Of a stretch of 64,000 nucleotides of DNA, positions 25,079-37,000 are shown piece after piece (the stretch's first letter is position 1; each line of letters begins with the position of its first letter). Below the pieces are notes generated by a model that was not told where the DNA came from, ran no database searches, and saw only the letters and a list, made by a program, of their open reading frames with translations. The stretch is from Latrodectus hesperus. Lineage: Eukaryota > Arthropoda > Arachnida > Araneae > Theridiidae. The DNA lies in NCBI GenBank assembly GCA_037975125.1, contig JAJQOW010000192.1, positions 93,437-157,436 of the forward strand, read 5' to 3'. The position numbers were made by a program, and so were the translations under genes.

Positions 25079-26029
25079 ACTCTAATATAAAATGATCATA
25101 TTTAATTAGACATTATAATTACAGTTTTAATTGCAAAGCTACTTTATCCATAAATTTCTTAAGATTCAAGAAACTGAAACAAGATATGTGAGTTTATAAA
25201 TATATAAACTTATATAGCACACTTTAAAAAAAATATTTCAATAAACAAACATGTATTTATTTTGCTTCTTTGATTTTTTATATAAGAACAAGTTGCAAGC
25301 AATACCTTAAAAGTTTTGACTTGGCTGTTGTAGTCATTTCTCTTTCTTAGTTATATGAGAAGATCATCATAAAACAATTCAATTTGTACAGTTAAGCATT
25401 AAAATGCTGTACAAGCCAAAATTCTCATCTGAATTTTCTTTGTTTGGTTTCGGACACATAATTTAAAGGTAATGAAGATTCTGGGGTAAAATTATCAAGA
25501 AATAAAATATATTAAAAGAAGAATGTAAAGTATATTAATGGTGACAAAACTGAAGCAAAATGTGTATGAAATAAGTAAGTCTCATTTAATCCAAGTTAAA
25601 CAAACGTGTAAAGATTTTGCTTACAAACCTTAATTGAATCTTAAAAAAATATATAAGGTCACAGCAATTTACAGAAAATCACCGTAAATATGGTTTCGAA
25701 TAATTTATATATAAACACAATAAGTAACATAAATAAACTTATTACTTGAATAAAAAAAGCCTTCTTTACATATTATAAGTTTGTAGGAAAAAAGTTTTAA
25801 GATTTACTTAATATTTACCTCCTTAAAAAGATCAATGTAAAATTTCTGCAATTGAACATTCTACAATCTATCATTGAGACATTTCTTTATCAGGAATTAA
25901 AGTTTTTCTATTTTACTTTTTTTTGCTGTTATTATCTTTTGAAATTTAGACATCGCATATAGTCTCAAAGCGGATATTGTATCAGGATAATCACGGGTTT
26001 AATATGTTTGTTAAATGCTTTGTTAAGTA
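25079..26029. other. Noncoding AT-rich region
   Basis: Nothing recognised. Confidence 0.55.
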
Positions 26030-26710
26030 ATAATGAATAGTTTCGTGAGTTCTGTTTTGAGAACAAGATTTCATACGAGCATATGGAGAAGAATATTTCC
26101 TCTGAAGAACTTAGTACGTATAAAGTACAGGAAAAGTAACAAGGTCAAGTAACAAATAGTTATTTATTAATAAAATTAAGAGTTTATTTTACTGATTAGG
26201 TACAGGTGTCAAAATCTGTTATAAGCCTTTTAGAAGTCCAAGAGGATATCTGTCTTATATTCTTCAATTGAAATAGCTTGAACTATTTCTGAGTGTTGCA
26301 GAAGTCGGTGACAGATTGCTAAACCTTCACTAAGTATAAAATGCTACAGAATTCTAATGTTCTATGCAACGCGTTTTAAAAGAACTTTTCAGAAATATTA
26401 GCCACAATGAGAAGACGAGAAATAGGGTGATAGCTGATTGATTTTCTGGGATTTTTTTCTAGTTTTGTAATTAAAATGATAAGTACTTTTTCCCAGTGTA
26501 ATCGGAAGTTGTTAAATCTTAAAATGTCATTTTTAATTTCGGTAATGGATAAAAAGTGCTACTCCTGAAAGCAATTTCAAAATTTTATTGGTAATAGCAT
26601 CATTACTAGGAATCCTTAAGTTTAAGATTTTAATTTCGTTTTCGAGTATGGAGGAAATAACTCTCTCAATACCACCTGGATTAGTATTCGATGAAGTTAA
26701 ATAATCGAAA
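26030..26710 (-). pseudogene. LINE reverse transcriptase relic
   Basis: On the minus strand, with frameshifts: a KILNLRIPSNDAITNKILKL block, then WEKVLIILITKLEKNPRKSI, SYHPISRLL-like text, and a TDILLDFQKAYNRF-like block. This follows the canonical RT order (xxKAPGxDxIxxxxLK, WKxAxIxPIPKPGKxPxxxxSYRPISLL, FLDxxKAFDxVW). Many stops. Probably the same broad LINE group as the relic at 4950-5363. Confidence 0.65.
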
Positions 26711-27474
<764 letters not shown>

Positions 27475-29045
27475 TGTAGCCAACCTGCTGCTCGAGAGCC
27501 ACAGGTGGTTCTTTGATGCGTTATTTGTGGCTCTCGATTAATGTATTCTAGTTCTCATTTCGTTTTTGTGTTATTATATCTTATAAAATTGCTATCGTTC
27601 ATTATGTGTTTCAAAATGTCTTTTAAATTACTGACAACAAATATGAAAGACTGAGTGCAATGTTATAACAACTTTCATTTTCGTTCAAGTTAATAATAAT
27701 ATGACTCTTAGAAAACATTGTGAAAGAACTTATATAGTGGCGTAACCATCCGTAATCGACCGAATACAGACCAATTTTGAATTTATAAACTTCCCTTGCA
27801 GCGGATTGTTGACATTGCGCTCTGGCGGAAGCAATTTGTATCACTCATTTATAATTTACCACCTGTTGCTACTGATTTTATATCACAAAAAGTATAGAAT
27901 TAGCAGTTTATATTGAAACTATAAAACCAATTATCCTCAATTTTCTGAGGAGTATCCCCCAAATTCCAATTAAGGATCAGATAAACTTGCTTCTTTAAAA
28001 TCTAATTTAAATAAACAATAGTCAATTTTGATGACCTTAACAATCAAGCTAATAATGTGACCAGTTATGTTATTGCCTGGAATATTGCTCATGCAAAACG
28101 CCGATATAGAGAGGGAAAATTTATTAAAAAAATTGAAAGATAAAATTAAATTTTTAGATCCTTACTGTCAGCACTGCACGATGTTGTTTCACCACTTCCC
28201 ATCTCAAGATACACAACTAAACGACGCTTGACTGCAATTAATGCATCTCTTGAATATGATTTAAAGAACTGTATTGCATTCAGCTTAGCCCTTGACGAGT
28301 TGTCAGGTATCAAAGATCTTCTGATATTGGCAGTTTTCATATGTTTTGTTTCACCTCACTTCGTTGTTGTTTATTATATAATATTAAGAATTATTATATT
28401 TAGTAGCATTTCTCACACACAAATGTCAACCCACGGTGTCGATATTAAAAAGGCATTAGTTTCCATGATTAAAACGTTCGATATACCTCTCAATAAACTT
28501 CTAAGCATTGGAAATGATAGAGCTCCGGCAATGCTGGTTAAGAAAGTCTGTCTCATTGTTAATTAAAGGCATGATTCTTAAATTCCACATTTTATATGGA
28601 TTTTTTGCATAATTCACCTAGAACATTTTGGTAATCGAAATATCCTAAATTTAAAAAAAGTTTGCTTTTCGAAATATTTCAATATTTATAACATACTTAT
28701 GTAAATATTCTATTCCACTTTAAAATTCGTGAAATCCAGACACCGATCAGTATTAACAAACCAGTTTCTCAAATAATTAATGATATGTACGGTCACCTAT
28801 TATTCGCCAAATTTTAAAGAATTATCAAGAGAAGTAAAATAAATGTGTTTAATTTGAATATTTAAATTCGATACACATATTTTATACTTTTATTTATATG
28901 TTTTCCATAAATATAATTTCTGTAAAAAAATTTTTAATACTTTTCTTCCATACTTTTTAAATCCGCAATTAATTGCGGCTCGCGGAAAATTTCAAAATTT
29001 GAAAAATGACTTGAATTTTCAAGGAGTTTCGTTACCTCTGCTCTG
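27475..29045 (+). mobile_element. Degenerate hAT transposon (GTF2IRD2/ZBED-like clade)
   Basis: The left part resembles the conserved hAT terminus: TAGCCAACCTGCTGCTCGAG, then AGCCACAGGTGG and a TTTGATGCGTTATTTGTGGCTCTCG-like stretch. The transposase relic is at 28010-28566 (plus): NVTSYVIAWNIAHAKRRYRE, PISRYTTKRRLTAINASLEY, DLKNCIAFSLALDELSGIKD, then HTQMSTHGVDIKKALVSMI and IPLNKLLSIGNDRAPAMLVK. The D-E-S-T-D-I-K-type block and the LVSxATDGAPAM-like block are family signatures, here as LDELSGIKD and LSIGNDRAPAM. The C-terminal dimerisation region is missing. A GCGGCTCGCGG motif at 28976-28986 marks the right side. The exact right end is uncertain. Confidence 0.7.
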
Positions 29046-29639
29046 GCGAAGAAAAAATTTTTCGAATTACACTAGGATAACCTAAATGCACACAACAAGC
29101 ATGCATGACAACCTTGCATTCTTAATGCTAAAATTTTGCGCCGTTTGTAGTTGTCTTGTACTAGCTAAGCTTGCATTAGGAGGTGCGCTGCTTCACTTTT
29201 CCAACTGAACCATATTTTGATGTGGAATCCGAATTCCTCAGTATACACATGCCATAGGTACCTGTTTATAGGGTAGGCACAACCATTCACCACCTATTCA
29301 TACATGGAAAGGACAAAGACAGGATAGATAGAGAGAAAAAGTACATCCAAGCCCGAACGAGGATTGGAATCCAGGATCTCCGTATCCTTTTATGTCTAAT
29401 CCTCTCAAGAAGTAAGAATCTGTCAAGAAGTAAGAATTCAAACATTCTATATAGAATTTTATAGAATAATATTGACTCTTGCAGTGCTCTGTGTTTTATT
29501 AGATAAATTTGAAAAGATTTGAGCGAAATAACATGACTTCGAAAGTTGAGCGGGAAATAAAAATCCATCTTTACTTTACTTAATCTATGTGTATCTAAAA
29601 TAAAAACACATACTTAATTGTAATTTAATAAATAAAAGT

Positions 29640-29830
29640 CAGTTTTGATGACCTTAACAATCAAGCTAATAATGTGACCAGTATGTTATTGCCTGGAATA
29701 TTGTTCATGCAAAACGCCGGTATAGAGAGGGAAAATTTATTAAAAAAATTGAAAGATATATTTTAATTTTTAGATCCTTACAGTCAGCACTGCACGATGT
29801 TGTTTCACAACTTCCCATCTCAAGTGGTCC
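29640..29830 (+). repeat. Second copy of hAT transposase segment
   Basis: Repeats 28020-28205 almost exactly (TTTTGATGACCTTAACAATC, then AAGCTAATAATGTGACCAGT, and on to CACGATGTTGTTTCAC), with a one-base deletion that shifts the frame. It ends abruptly at CCCATCTCAAG. Confidence 0.85.
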
Positions 29831-30571
29831 CCTTTGATAACTACCAGTTAAGATCATTATCTTATTTTTGCAGTGGTACAGTTCTTAGAGGCATTCCTTT
29901 ATTCAGCACACTTTTAACTATTTAAAAGTAATTTAATTTCATGTTCCTGAGTGTCAATTTGAGAAAAATAAATAGAAAGCTTCTCAAAGTCTCCAAAATA
30001 TTCGTTTAAAAGCGAGTGAATCATTTAGAAATCAGGTCTAATTTACAGAATATATCTATGCTTATTTTATTCATTACAAACAAAGAGCTGAAAAAAGTAG
30101 GCGGGGTTCATATTTTGTCTGAATGATCGACAATTTAAACACGGGCGACAGAATAGTGGTTGAATGTCAAATAATATGTGAAATCTTTAATATTTAATTG
30201 CTTAATGTTTTATTGAGACATATAGTGAAAGCACAGAACACGTAAATACATCTTGATTTGGCCATTATAATACTGAATTGTTTTGCTTGAAATTTGGTGA
30301 TGGGTGTTACAAATATTTGTGGTATTTAAAATTTATTCTCTTGACATTAAATTTCCTTACTTTCAGTATCTACCAGTCATGTATAAAATTATATGATTTC
30401 AAATATATAATAAGGCCATGTTTAGGTAATCTTTGAATGTATATTTTTTAACACGGCCAACGGCTTCTCGCTGTAGGCTTTATTTACTACCCATCTTGTA
30501 AACATGGGGTAAATATTCGTTTGCTAAGACTAGCGGATAGGGGAAGTAAAGTTTTCTTCGATAGAACAAGT
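29831..30571. other. Noncoding region before the duplicated segment
   Basis: No gene recognised. The last 100 bases (30460-30571) are GC-richer than their surroundings. A piece of this sequence (30530-30602) appears inverted at 43248-43322. Confidence 0.5.
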
Positions 30572-30683
30572 CCTCGGCTATTGAATTCATTCTTGCCACC
30601 CCCGTTAGTTTTAAATACCGCGCAGGCGTATGGAATTCAAATTTGTTTCCGCCATTTTCTATTTCATTCGCCTGTCAGCGTCG
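30560..30683 (+). promoter_or_regulatory. Candidate housekeeping-type promoter and noncoding exon 1 (copy 1)
   Basis: CGCGCAGGCG at 30619-30628 resembles an NRF-1 site and CCGCCATTTT at 30649-30658 a YY1 site, both typical of ubiquitously expressed gene promoters. It is followed by CAGCGTCG and a consensus splice donor GTGAGTAA at 30684. There is no TATA box. Together these suggest a TATA-less promoter with a short untranslated first exon. The paralogous stretch at 44609-44700 has lost the NRF-1 match (CGCGAAGGCG) and the donor (CTGAGTAA). Inference from motifs only; no transcript evidence. Confidence 0.45.
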
Positions 30684-31314
30684 GTGAGTAACATTTGTGT
30701 AAATAATGTGAATTTTTTTATATTCAAGAGTTACAGCTCTTAAGTTAATTATTTGATAATATATGTGTTAGTTATTGAGTTATAAAATATGTTAATAATT
30801 TTCATAATTTTCTTTTAATTAAAAAGCGTTTTTTTTTACACAATCGAACAAAGATCATTTCAAAGATTTACTGGTTTGGTATCACCGTATGCGTTTACTT
30901 AAAATTTATTTGTATGTATCTAACCATTGTATGCATAACGTTGTATTATATTTTAATTCAATGCTTATTTTAAACTCCAATTTTGTATCGCAAATTGACA
31001 TCAATTTTGTTATTTATTCAGTGTTGATGTGTGGTTTTTATAATTATAAGATATTGTACTTTTAAAATAACTTTCTATATTATACTTTTAATATAATTTT
31101 CTATGTGTTTTATTATTTTCATTAAAAAGTTTTATGTTATATAAGATTTATATGCTTAATAACATGTTAAATGTGTTTCTCCTGTATCTTTATACCGAAA
31201 ATTGACATCGGTTTTATCGTATGTTGTATGATTTTTAATTATTGATTTATAAAATAATGAATTTTTCCAAATGGTTAATTTTTATACATGTGTCTAATTT
31301 TTATTATTATATAG

Positions 31315-31374
31315 CCCTTTCTTCCCCCAAATAAAAAACATCTAAAAAATAGTGTTGTGATGGTGCAAGGTCAA
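31315..31374 (+). CDS. Candidate short coding exon beginning MVQGQ (copy 1)
   Basis: An acceptor AG at 31313-31314 follows a T-rich stretch. A 60-nt exon contains ATG GTG CAA GGT CAA (31360-31374), followed directly by the strong donor GTAAGTAAGG. There is no upstream ATG in the exon. The paralogous exon at 45371-45429 keeps the same ATG, five codons and donor. The protein start resembles the Leydig cell tumor 10 kDa homologue (C19orf53) family, which begins MAQGQ or M-V/A-QGK, but five residues cannot establish this. I could not find the next exon with confidence; the Helitron insertion at 33762 may lie in the following intron. Confidence 0.35.
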
Positions 31375-31429
31375 GTAAGTAAGGAGAATAGAATAAACTT
31401 TGCTTATCAATTTGCTGTGTGGTGTTCCT

Positions 31430-31800
31430 AGTACAACATGCGACCTCACAGTATTGTCCAAAAAATGTACACCTTATAGGTTAACCAGGACTGGTCCTTC
31501 TGTTGCAAACCTTGTTTACATGTTCGAATTACTGCGAGTACAGGTCAGCTGTGACCATTTATCCCTTTTGTAGCAGCTCATAGTGAACCACTTGAATGGC
31601 TAATACACCTGACAATACTGTCATCACGATATGTCTCCTGACCTGAATTTGTGAAACAATGCCTCATTATTTTCATTCACTCACTATCTTCCAAAAATTT
31701 TTCTGGCCACCTGGAATTTTGGTAATCCTTTTGATCAAAGTCTGCTGCTACCACATTTAATTTTAGTTCAACCATTTTATGTTGTGTGTTTCCTCATCAG
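31430..31800 (-). pseudogene. Mariner transposase relic (copy 1)
   Basis: The minus strand contains a degraded mariner (DD34D) transposase middle. The counterpart of VHYELLPKGQTVTADLY is read here as VVHYELLQKGINGHS, followed by ALQQK-like and HFLDNT-RSHV-like text where the catalytic HDNARPH is expected. Several stops and frameshifts. The better-preserved paralogue is at 45475-45730. Confidence 0.7.
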
Positions 31801-33442
31801 CAATTGATTGATGTTTAAAATCTATACATCTGCATATTTTGTTAATTTTGTAAAATTACACCAGTAAAATTAACTGAGCATATTATGAGATATAAATAAT
31901 GTATCAAATATTTGTTAAAGTAATCTGGAAGATTACGATTTTAGTGGTTTTGCTGCAGCCAAATTTTTGCAAGATTTTAAAAAATTGCTAAGTGTGACTA
32001 CAATTAATTTTTACTGCTCTTATACAACTGATATTCCAAATCTTTGTAAAAACAACAAAGCTGTACAGGTTTGGCGTGATCTCTAATATTCGTGCCAAGC
32101 GCTCCACATTTCTGTCGCCGACCTAGATTATGCCACTATGCGCAATATTTGGTTACCAATGCTGATCACGTTGAAACTTCAACTTTGAAATCGCACACTT
32201 TCTCAAATTCCAAAAATCAAAATTTCATTATAATTTAATAGTATAGAAGTATTAAAATTCTAATAACTAGAGACAAATTTATTGAAACTTGAATTTTAAT
32301 ATACCGTGCAATTACTCTCACCTTAAAAAAAACTTCAGTGTGGTGTTACCTAGTACAGTGACAACCAGCAATAAAGCTAAATTTCTAACATTAACAAATT
32401 TCATTTTTTTTAACTTGATATTTGTCAGCCTGTACTACTTTTTAAGTATCTGTGGGCAGATGTCATTTTACCAATACCCACCATTAGGCTAACTGCCAAA
32501 ATAATCACCATGATAAGCAGAGCAGCAAATATTAAATTTTAATGCAGTTAAAGAAATGCTAGCTATTAGTTTAAATACCTATAAAGTATTTCGTTCTATT
32601 AATAGAACCTTTAATAAATAGGAAACTAATAACATGCCAATAATTAGGCTTGCTTAAAAATAGTAAGTTAATAATTCAATTATGAATATAGAAATGCAAG
32701 ATCGGAAAAGTAAAATTTTAAGTGTGTTAGTAATAAATGGTAGAGTATCCCGGTAAGGCATAGCAGGAAAAGTAATGCACAAGTATTTTAAATGAAGGAT
32801 AAATATGGGATAAGAAAAATTAAATAGAACTGTACTAGGCTAAAACTTAAAAGCAATGAATATATAGATTTAAGTTTGTATTAGGGTAACAGTTGCACAC
32901 AAAACAAATTTTGCGCATGTCATACAATCACCCTGAGTCATAAAATGAAAATCTCGTCATGAAAAAAAACTCCGAACCGTTAAGCCAGTTTATCACACGC
33001 TTGGCGCATTTTACCCTGTGTACAGTTCTCTACTCTTAACTGGCCGATGTCTCACACAAATCAAGCACTAATTTGCATGCTTATTCTTTCTTTATTCAAT
33101 GACTGTTAAAATGGCAAGAACTTTCTTGTTTATCCTATACTTTTATCTTCACTTAAATGAAATGCCTTAACATGTGTGCATAAAAGATTTTCACAGCCTA
33201 CTACATCAAAATGTTTTTTGCAATTGTATGATGTAACATGATTAGGTACATGTGCGATGTGTAGAATCATATACCCCTTGGTTTGGCAAAAAATATATCT
33301 TGGTGATAAAATTTAATTTCTGGCAAACCTATCTTTGTATAGCTTTTCTGTTGTGGCCATCTTGTTAGTTCCATTTTGGTGTCAAAAAATAGCTAAAGAA
33401 TCTAGGAATGCCTCATTGTAAAATTTTAACAGATTTTTTTCC

Positions 33443-33761
33443 TTCAGATTGAAAAAAATGAAAAGAAAAAGATTTTTGTTTCTATGCAATTATAATTATA
33501 GCCTAGTAATAATTTTCTAACAAACAACACTATCACATCTTATTTCCATAATCTTAACATCAAATAAATTTACTATATACCATATGACTATTTCTATAAA
33601 GGTACACTCAATAACCATAACTGCAATTGGTAATTTTTCAATGTTTTTTTTTAACTAGTTATTAGTATTGTTTAGTGATAAAAGTAAAAATTAAATTAAA
33701 AAATCTAATGTCTTTGAATTCTGATTTCACTTTTTTGTTGCAGTTTAATTACATATTTTTA
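33443..33761. other. Noncoding spacer before the Helitron
   Basis: AT-rich. Two acceptor-like sites (TTTTCCTTCAG at 33447 and TTTTTTGTTGCAG at 33744) are seen, but no convincing exon follows. Confidence 0.4.
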
Positions 33762-34050
33762 CTAGCTGACCCGGCAAACGTTGTTTTTTGCCATATAAAT
33801 AATTTCCTAGTAATTTCTAGTGTAGACAAAAAATAGCTTACTTATTGTAAGTATGTATGTATGTTAGAATGTGTATATTGTATTTATGTAAGAATGTGGT
33901 ATATGCGTGAAATAAGCATGGAGCGCTGTGAACGATGAGGGAATATAAAAATAACAAAAGGCAAACATTATTTTTAAGTTATTATAATTTATTCCTTAAA
34001 ATTATATATCATTAATTAAACAATTACGACAGTAACACTATTAAACAATA

Positions 34051-37000
34051 TCAATCTCTTAATGCTATAGCGTGAACAATATTTTTTGTTAGTCCATCTT
34101 TAGCTAACACAAACAAACTGGATGGTTTACCCACTCGAGAGCATGCCACGTATAATTGTCCGTGTGAAAAACATGGTGTTCTCAAATCTAATCCACAAAC
34201 AGACATCGTTTGACCTTGGGATTTGTTGATAGTCATTGCAAATGCCAATCTAATCGGAAACTGAATACGTTTGAATTGAATTGGCACATCTGTAGGTATA
34301 ATAGGAATCCGTGGTATGAGTATATTTTCACCTCTGAATTTGCCATTTAAAATCCTGGCTTCGATCACGTTTTTCATTAATTTTTGAATGACTAATCGCG
34401 TACCGTTGCACAGCCGGGGCGGGTTCAAATTACGAAGCAAGATAATTGGAGATCCAACCTTTAATTGTAAATTATGCGGTGGCATGCCTGGCAAATCCAG
34501 TGAGTTCAAAAACTCTGTGGGAAAATTTACTGCTTCGCTGTCGTCGCAAACTGTATCAATAGATTTATATGATACCAAGTTCCCTGGCAACAACATTTGT
34601 ATCTTCAGATTTAAATTGTCAACGTCTACATTTTTTGCCGCTAAAATCGCTCTTTCTGCAAGCCACTGATGATTTATGTACTGTGTGTGTACATCGGGAA
34701 ATATTTGTTCAATGAGAGTATCTTGCGAATCAGCGATTGTGCAGAAATCGGTCGGTAATTTTACGTATCCAGTTTCATCTATAGCAACTTTTCCATCACC
34801 GATATCTAAGAGTTGTTTTGAAAATGTTTCAGCGGATGGATCTTGAAGCATTTGAACGCGCATATTTATTTTTAGCTGTAATTTTTCAACATTACGCCAC
34901 AATGGAGATGATTTTAAGCAAGCGTTGATCTCATCAGCGTATGTTGAACGTGGAATGACTGGAAGTGTTTGTCTGAAATCACCTGAAAGGACCAACAGAG
35001 TTCCGCCAAATAGTTTGTCACTGTTTTTAATATCTTTCAATGTCCTGTTCAACGCCTCAAGTGAATGTTTGTGTGCCATAGTACATTCATCCCAAATAAT
35101 AATTTTACACCGTTTCAGCACAGTGGCCATGGACGATTGTTTCTTAATGTTGCATACTGCGTCAGGGTTATTCTGAATATTTAGTGGCAGCTTAAATACT
35201 GAATGAGCTGTTCTACCTCCATCCAATAAAGTTGCTGCAATGCCCGATGATGCAACGGCCAATGCTATGCCATTATTTGATCGTATTTCAGCAAGAATTA
35301 GCGAAATAACGAATGTTTTGCCAGTTCCACCCGGTGCATCCAAAAAGAAGAACCCACCTTGTCCAGCTGAAACTGCGAGCATAATGCGATCATAAATGGT
35401 TCTTTGTTCCTCATTCATTAGTGGGACATTGCGGGCAACAATCGCTGCCATTTCTACAGTACTGTACTGCAGTTCACGATTCATTTCAGTATTCATTAAA
35501 TCAGATGCAGTTCGATTTGGCGAATTCATACCGAAATTACTAAGTGGTAAGTTTGCAATGACAATGCAAAGATCCTCAATAGCAATCAATGCTTCATTGT
35601 ACATTTCGTCGCTGAATGTTATGGTTAGATCGTGGCACCGTATACGATGTTGATGCAATATATCATCAGTCATTGAATCTTTGTGATTTTCCCATAATAT
35701 CTGTGCTCGGGCTGGGAAACATGTAGTTAACACTATAGCGAATAGTCGACGAATTTGTATTGCTGTACAGTTCAATGCAGCTTCAGCAAGCATGCATTCC
35801 CACTGGTTGTCGTCTTCCAGCAAGCCGAGTGCAAGGCATGCATCTTTATACGTTGGATATTGTTGCCCATTCACTTTACGTATATCTTGAAATGATAATG
35901 GGCCAGTAACATTAACCAACAACAGTCGAAGATAAAAGCACTCAGTGTGTCTTGGATTGACTGTAAATAATCGCCCCAAGGCGTTTGATTTAAATAAATT
36001 GAGACATGCAGCAACTGGTGAGCCTTGCTTGCGGGGCATCCATGTTTTTGTTTGAGTCCATGTGAAATAGCGTGGTACTTGTGAATAGAGTAATGTTCGT
36101 GCAAAGGCACCAAAATCATCCGCACGATTACACAATTCAAAAAATGCAGTGAGTGTAGTTTTAGGTGGATTTATTGCACGATCAATCGCTGTCTCGTTCG
36201 TGAAAAATACACGCTGACCGTTTTCAAGATGGATGGCTAACTGAACAACTGCTGGATCCCGTTCATGAATTGGAAAACCAAAGATACGCCAAGCAGCTTC
36301 ATTGGAGCTGATGTACCGACCAATTTGGTAGAGCGTAATTTCATCGTTTTTATTCACTGGAGGAGCATTCACATTAGTATTTTCCACTCTAAACACAGCC
36401 ATATCACTGCCTTTATGGACATACTTGCAAATGTATTTGATGCTCTTCACAGAACTGCAGAACTCAACATTAATATGAGCATTATATGTCTTGCTCAGCA
36501 GAGGCGAATATGGCACCACCCAACGATTGTCAATATCAATGTCTGTGTTGATGATATTTTTAATAAATGATTGTCCGCCATTTTCAGGATTTCTTCGACG
36601 ATATATTGGGTATCCGTCGAAATTTGTGACCGTATCATTGGTAATATCTTTAGGGAAATTTTTAGTACATTTTCCATCAGCCATGCAAGGCGATGAACTA
36701 TTAAGAGTACCACATGGACCATGAATCATGTTTGTTGTAACAATATCAAACAGCAGTTGGTCAGTGGAGGGATCTGGAATTTCCGCAGAAATGATACTAT
36801 CGATTTCTTCAGGACGGATTTTGTCGATGAACCAAACCAAAATGTGTGCATGAGGTAATCCTCGCTTTTGCCACTCAACCGAATACATCCAGCAACGTGT
36901 GGGACCGAATACATGTGATTTAGTAATGAAACTTATTAAAGACTTCAACTTTTGTCTGAACACACGTGCTGTAATGTCATGGCGATGTATTGCATTTTGG

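Larger units (their letters stand above)
30572..33442 (+). repeat. Segmental duplication, copy 1
   Basis: Collinear with 44609-48990 in the same orientation. Matching blocks include the promoter-like start, TTATTTGATAATATA(T/C)GTG, the ATG exon, the mariner relic, TGTTTAAAATCTATACA(T/C)C, CAGCAATAAAGCTAAATTTC and GGTTTGGCAAAAAATATATC. Copy 1 lacks about 145 bp within the mariner part, the Merlin pseudogene interval and about 365 bp near 33200 relative to copy 2. Overall similarity is moderate, so the duplication is not recent. Confidence 0.9.

Noticed and set aside
27817..29053. CTCTGGCG octamer at 27817 and 29045 as target duplication of the hAT element
   Set aside because: The left octamer is about 340 bp inside the conserved left terminus at 27475 and is not followed by a CAG-type end; probably coincidence.
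31360..31374. Naming the candidate gene as a C19orf53/LYDG10 orthologue
   Set aside because: Only five residues (MVQGQ) support it and no downstream exon was found, so no gene symbol was given.
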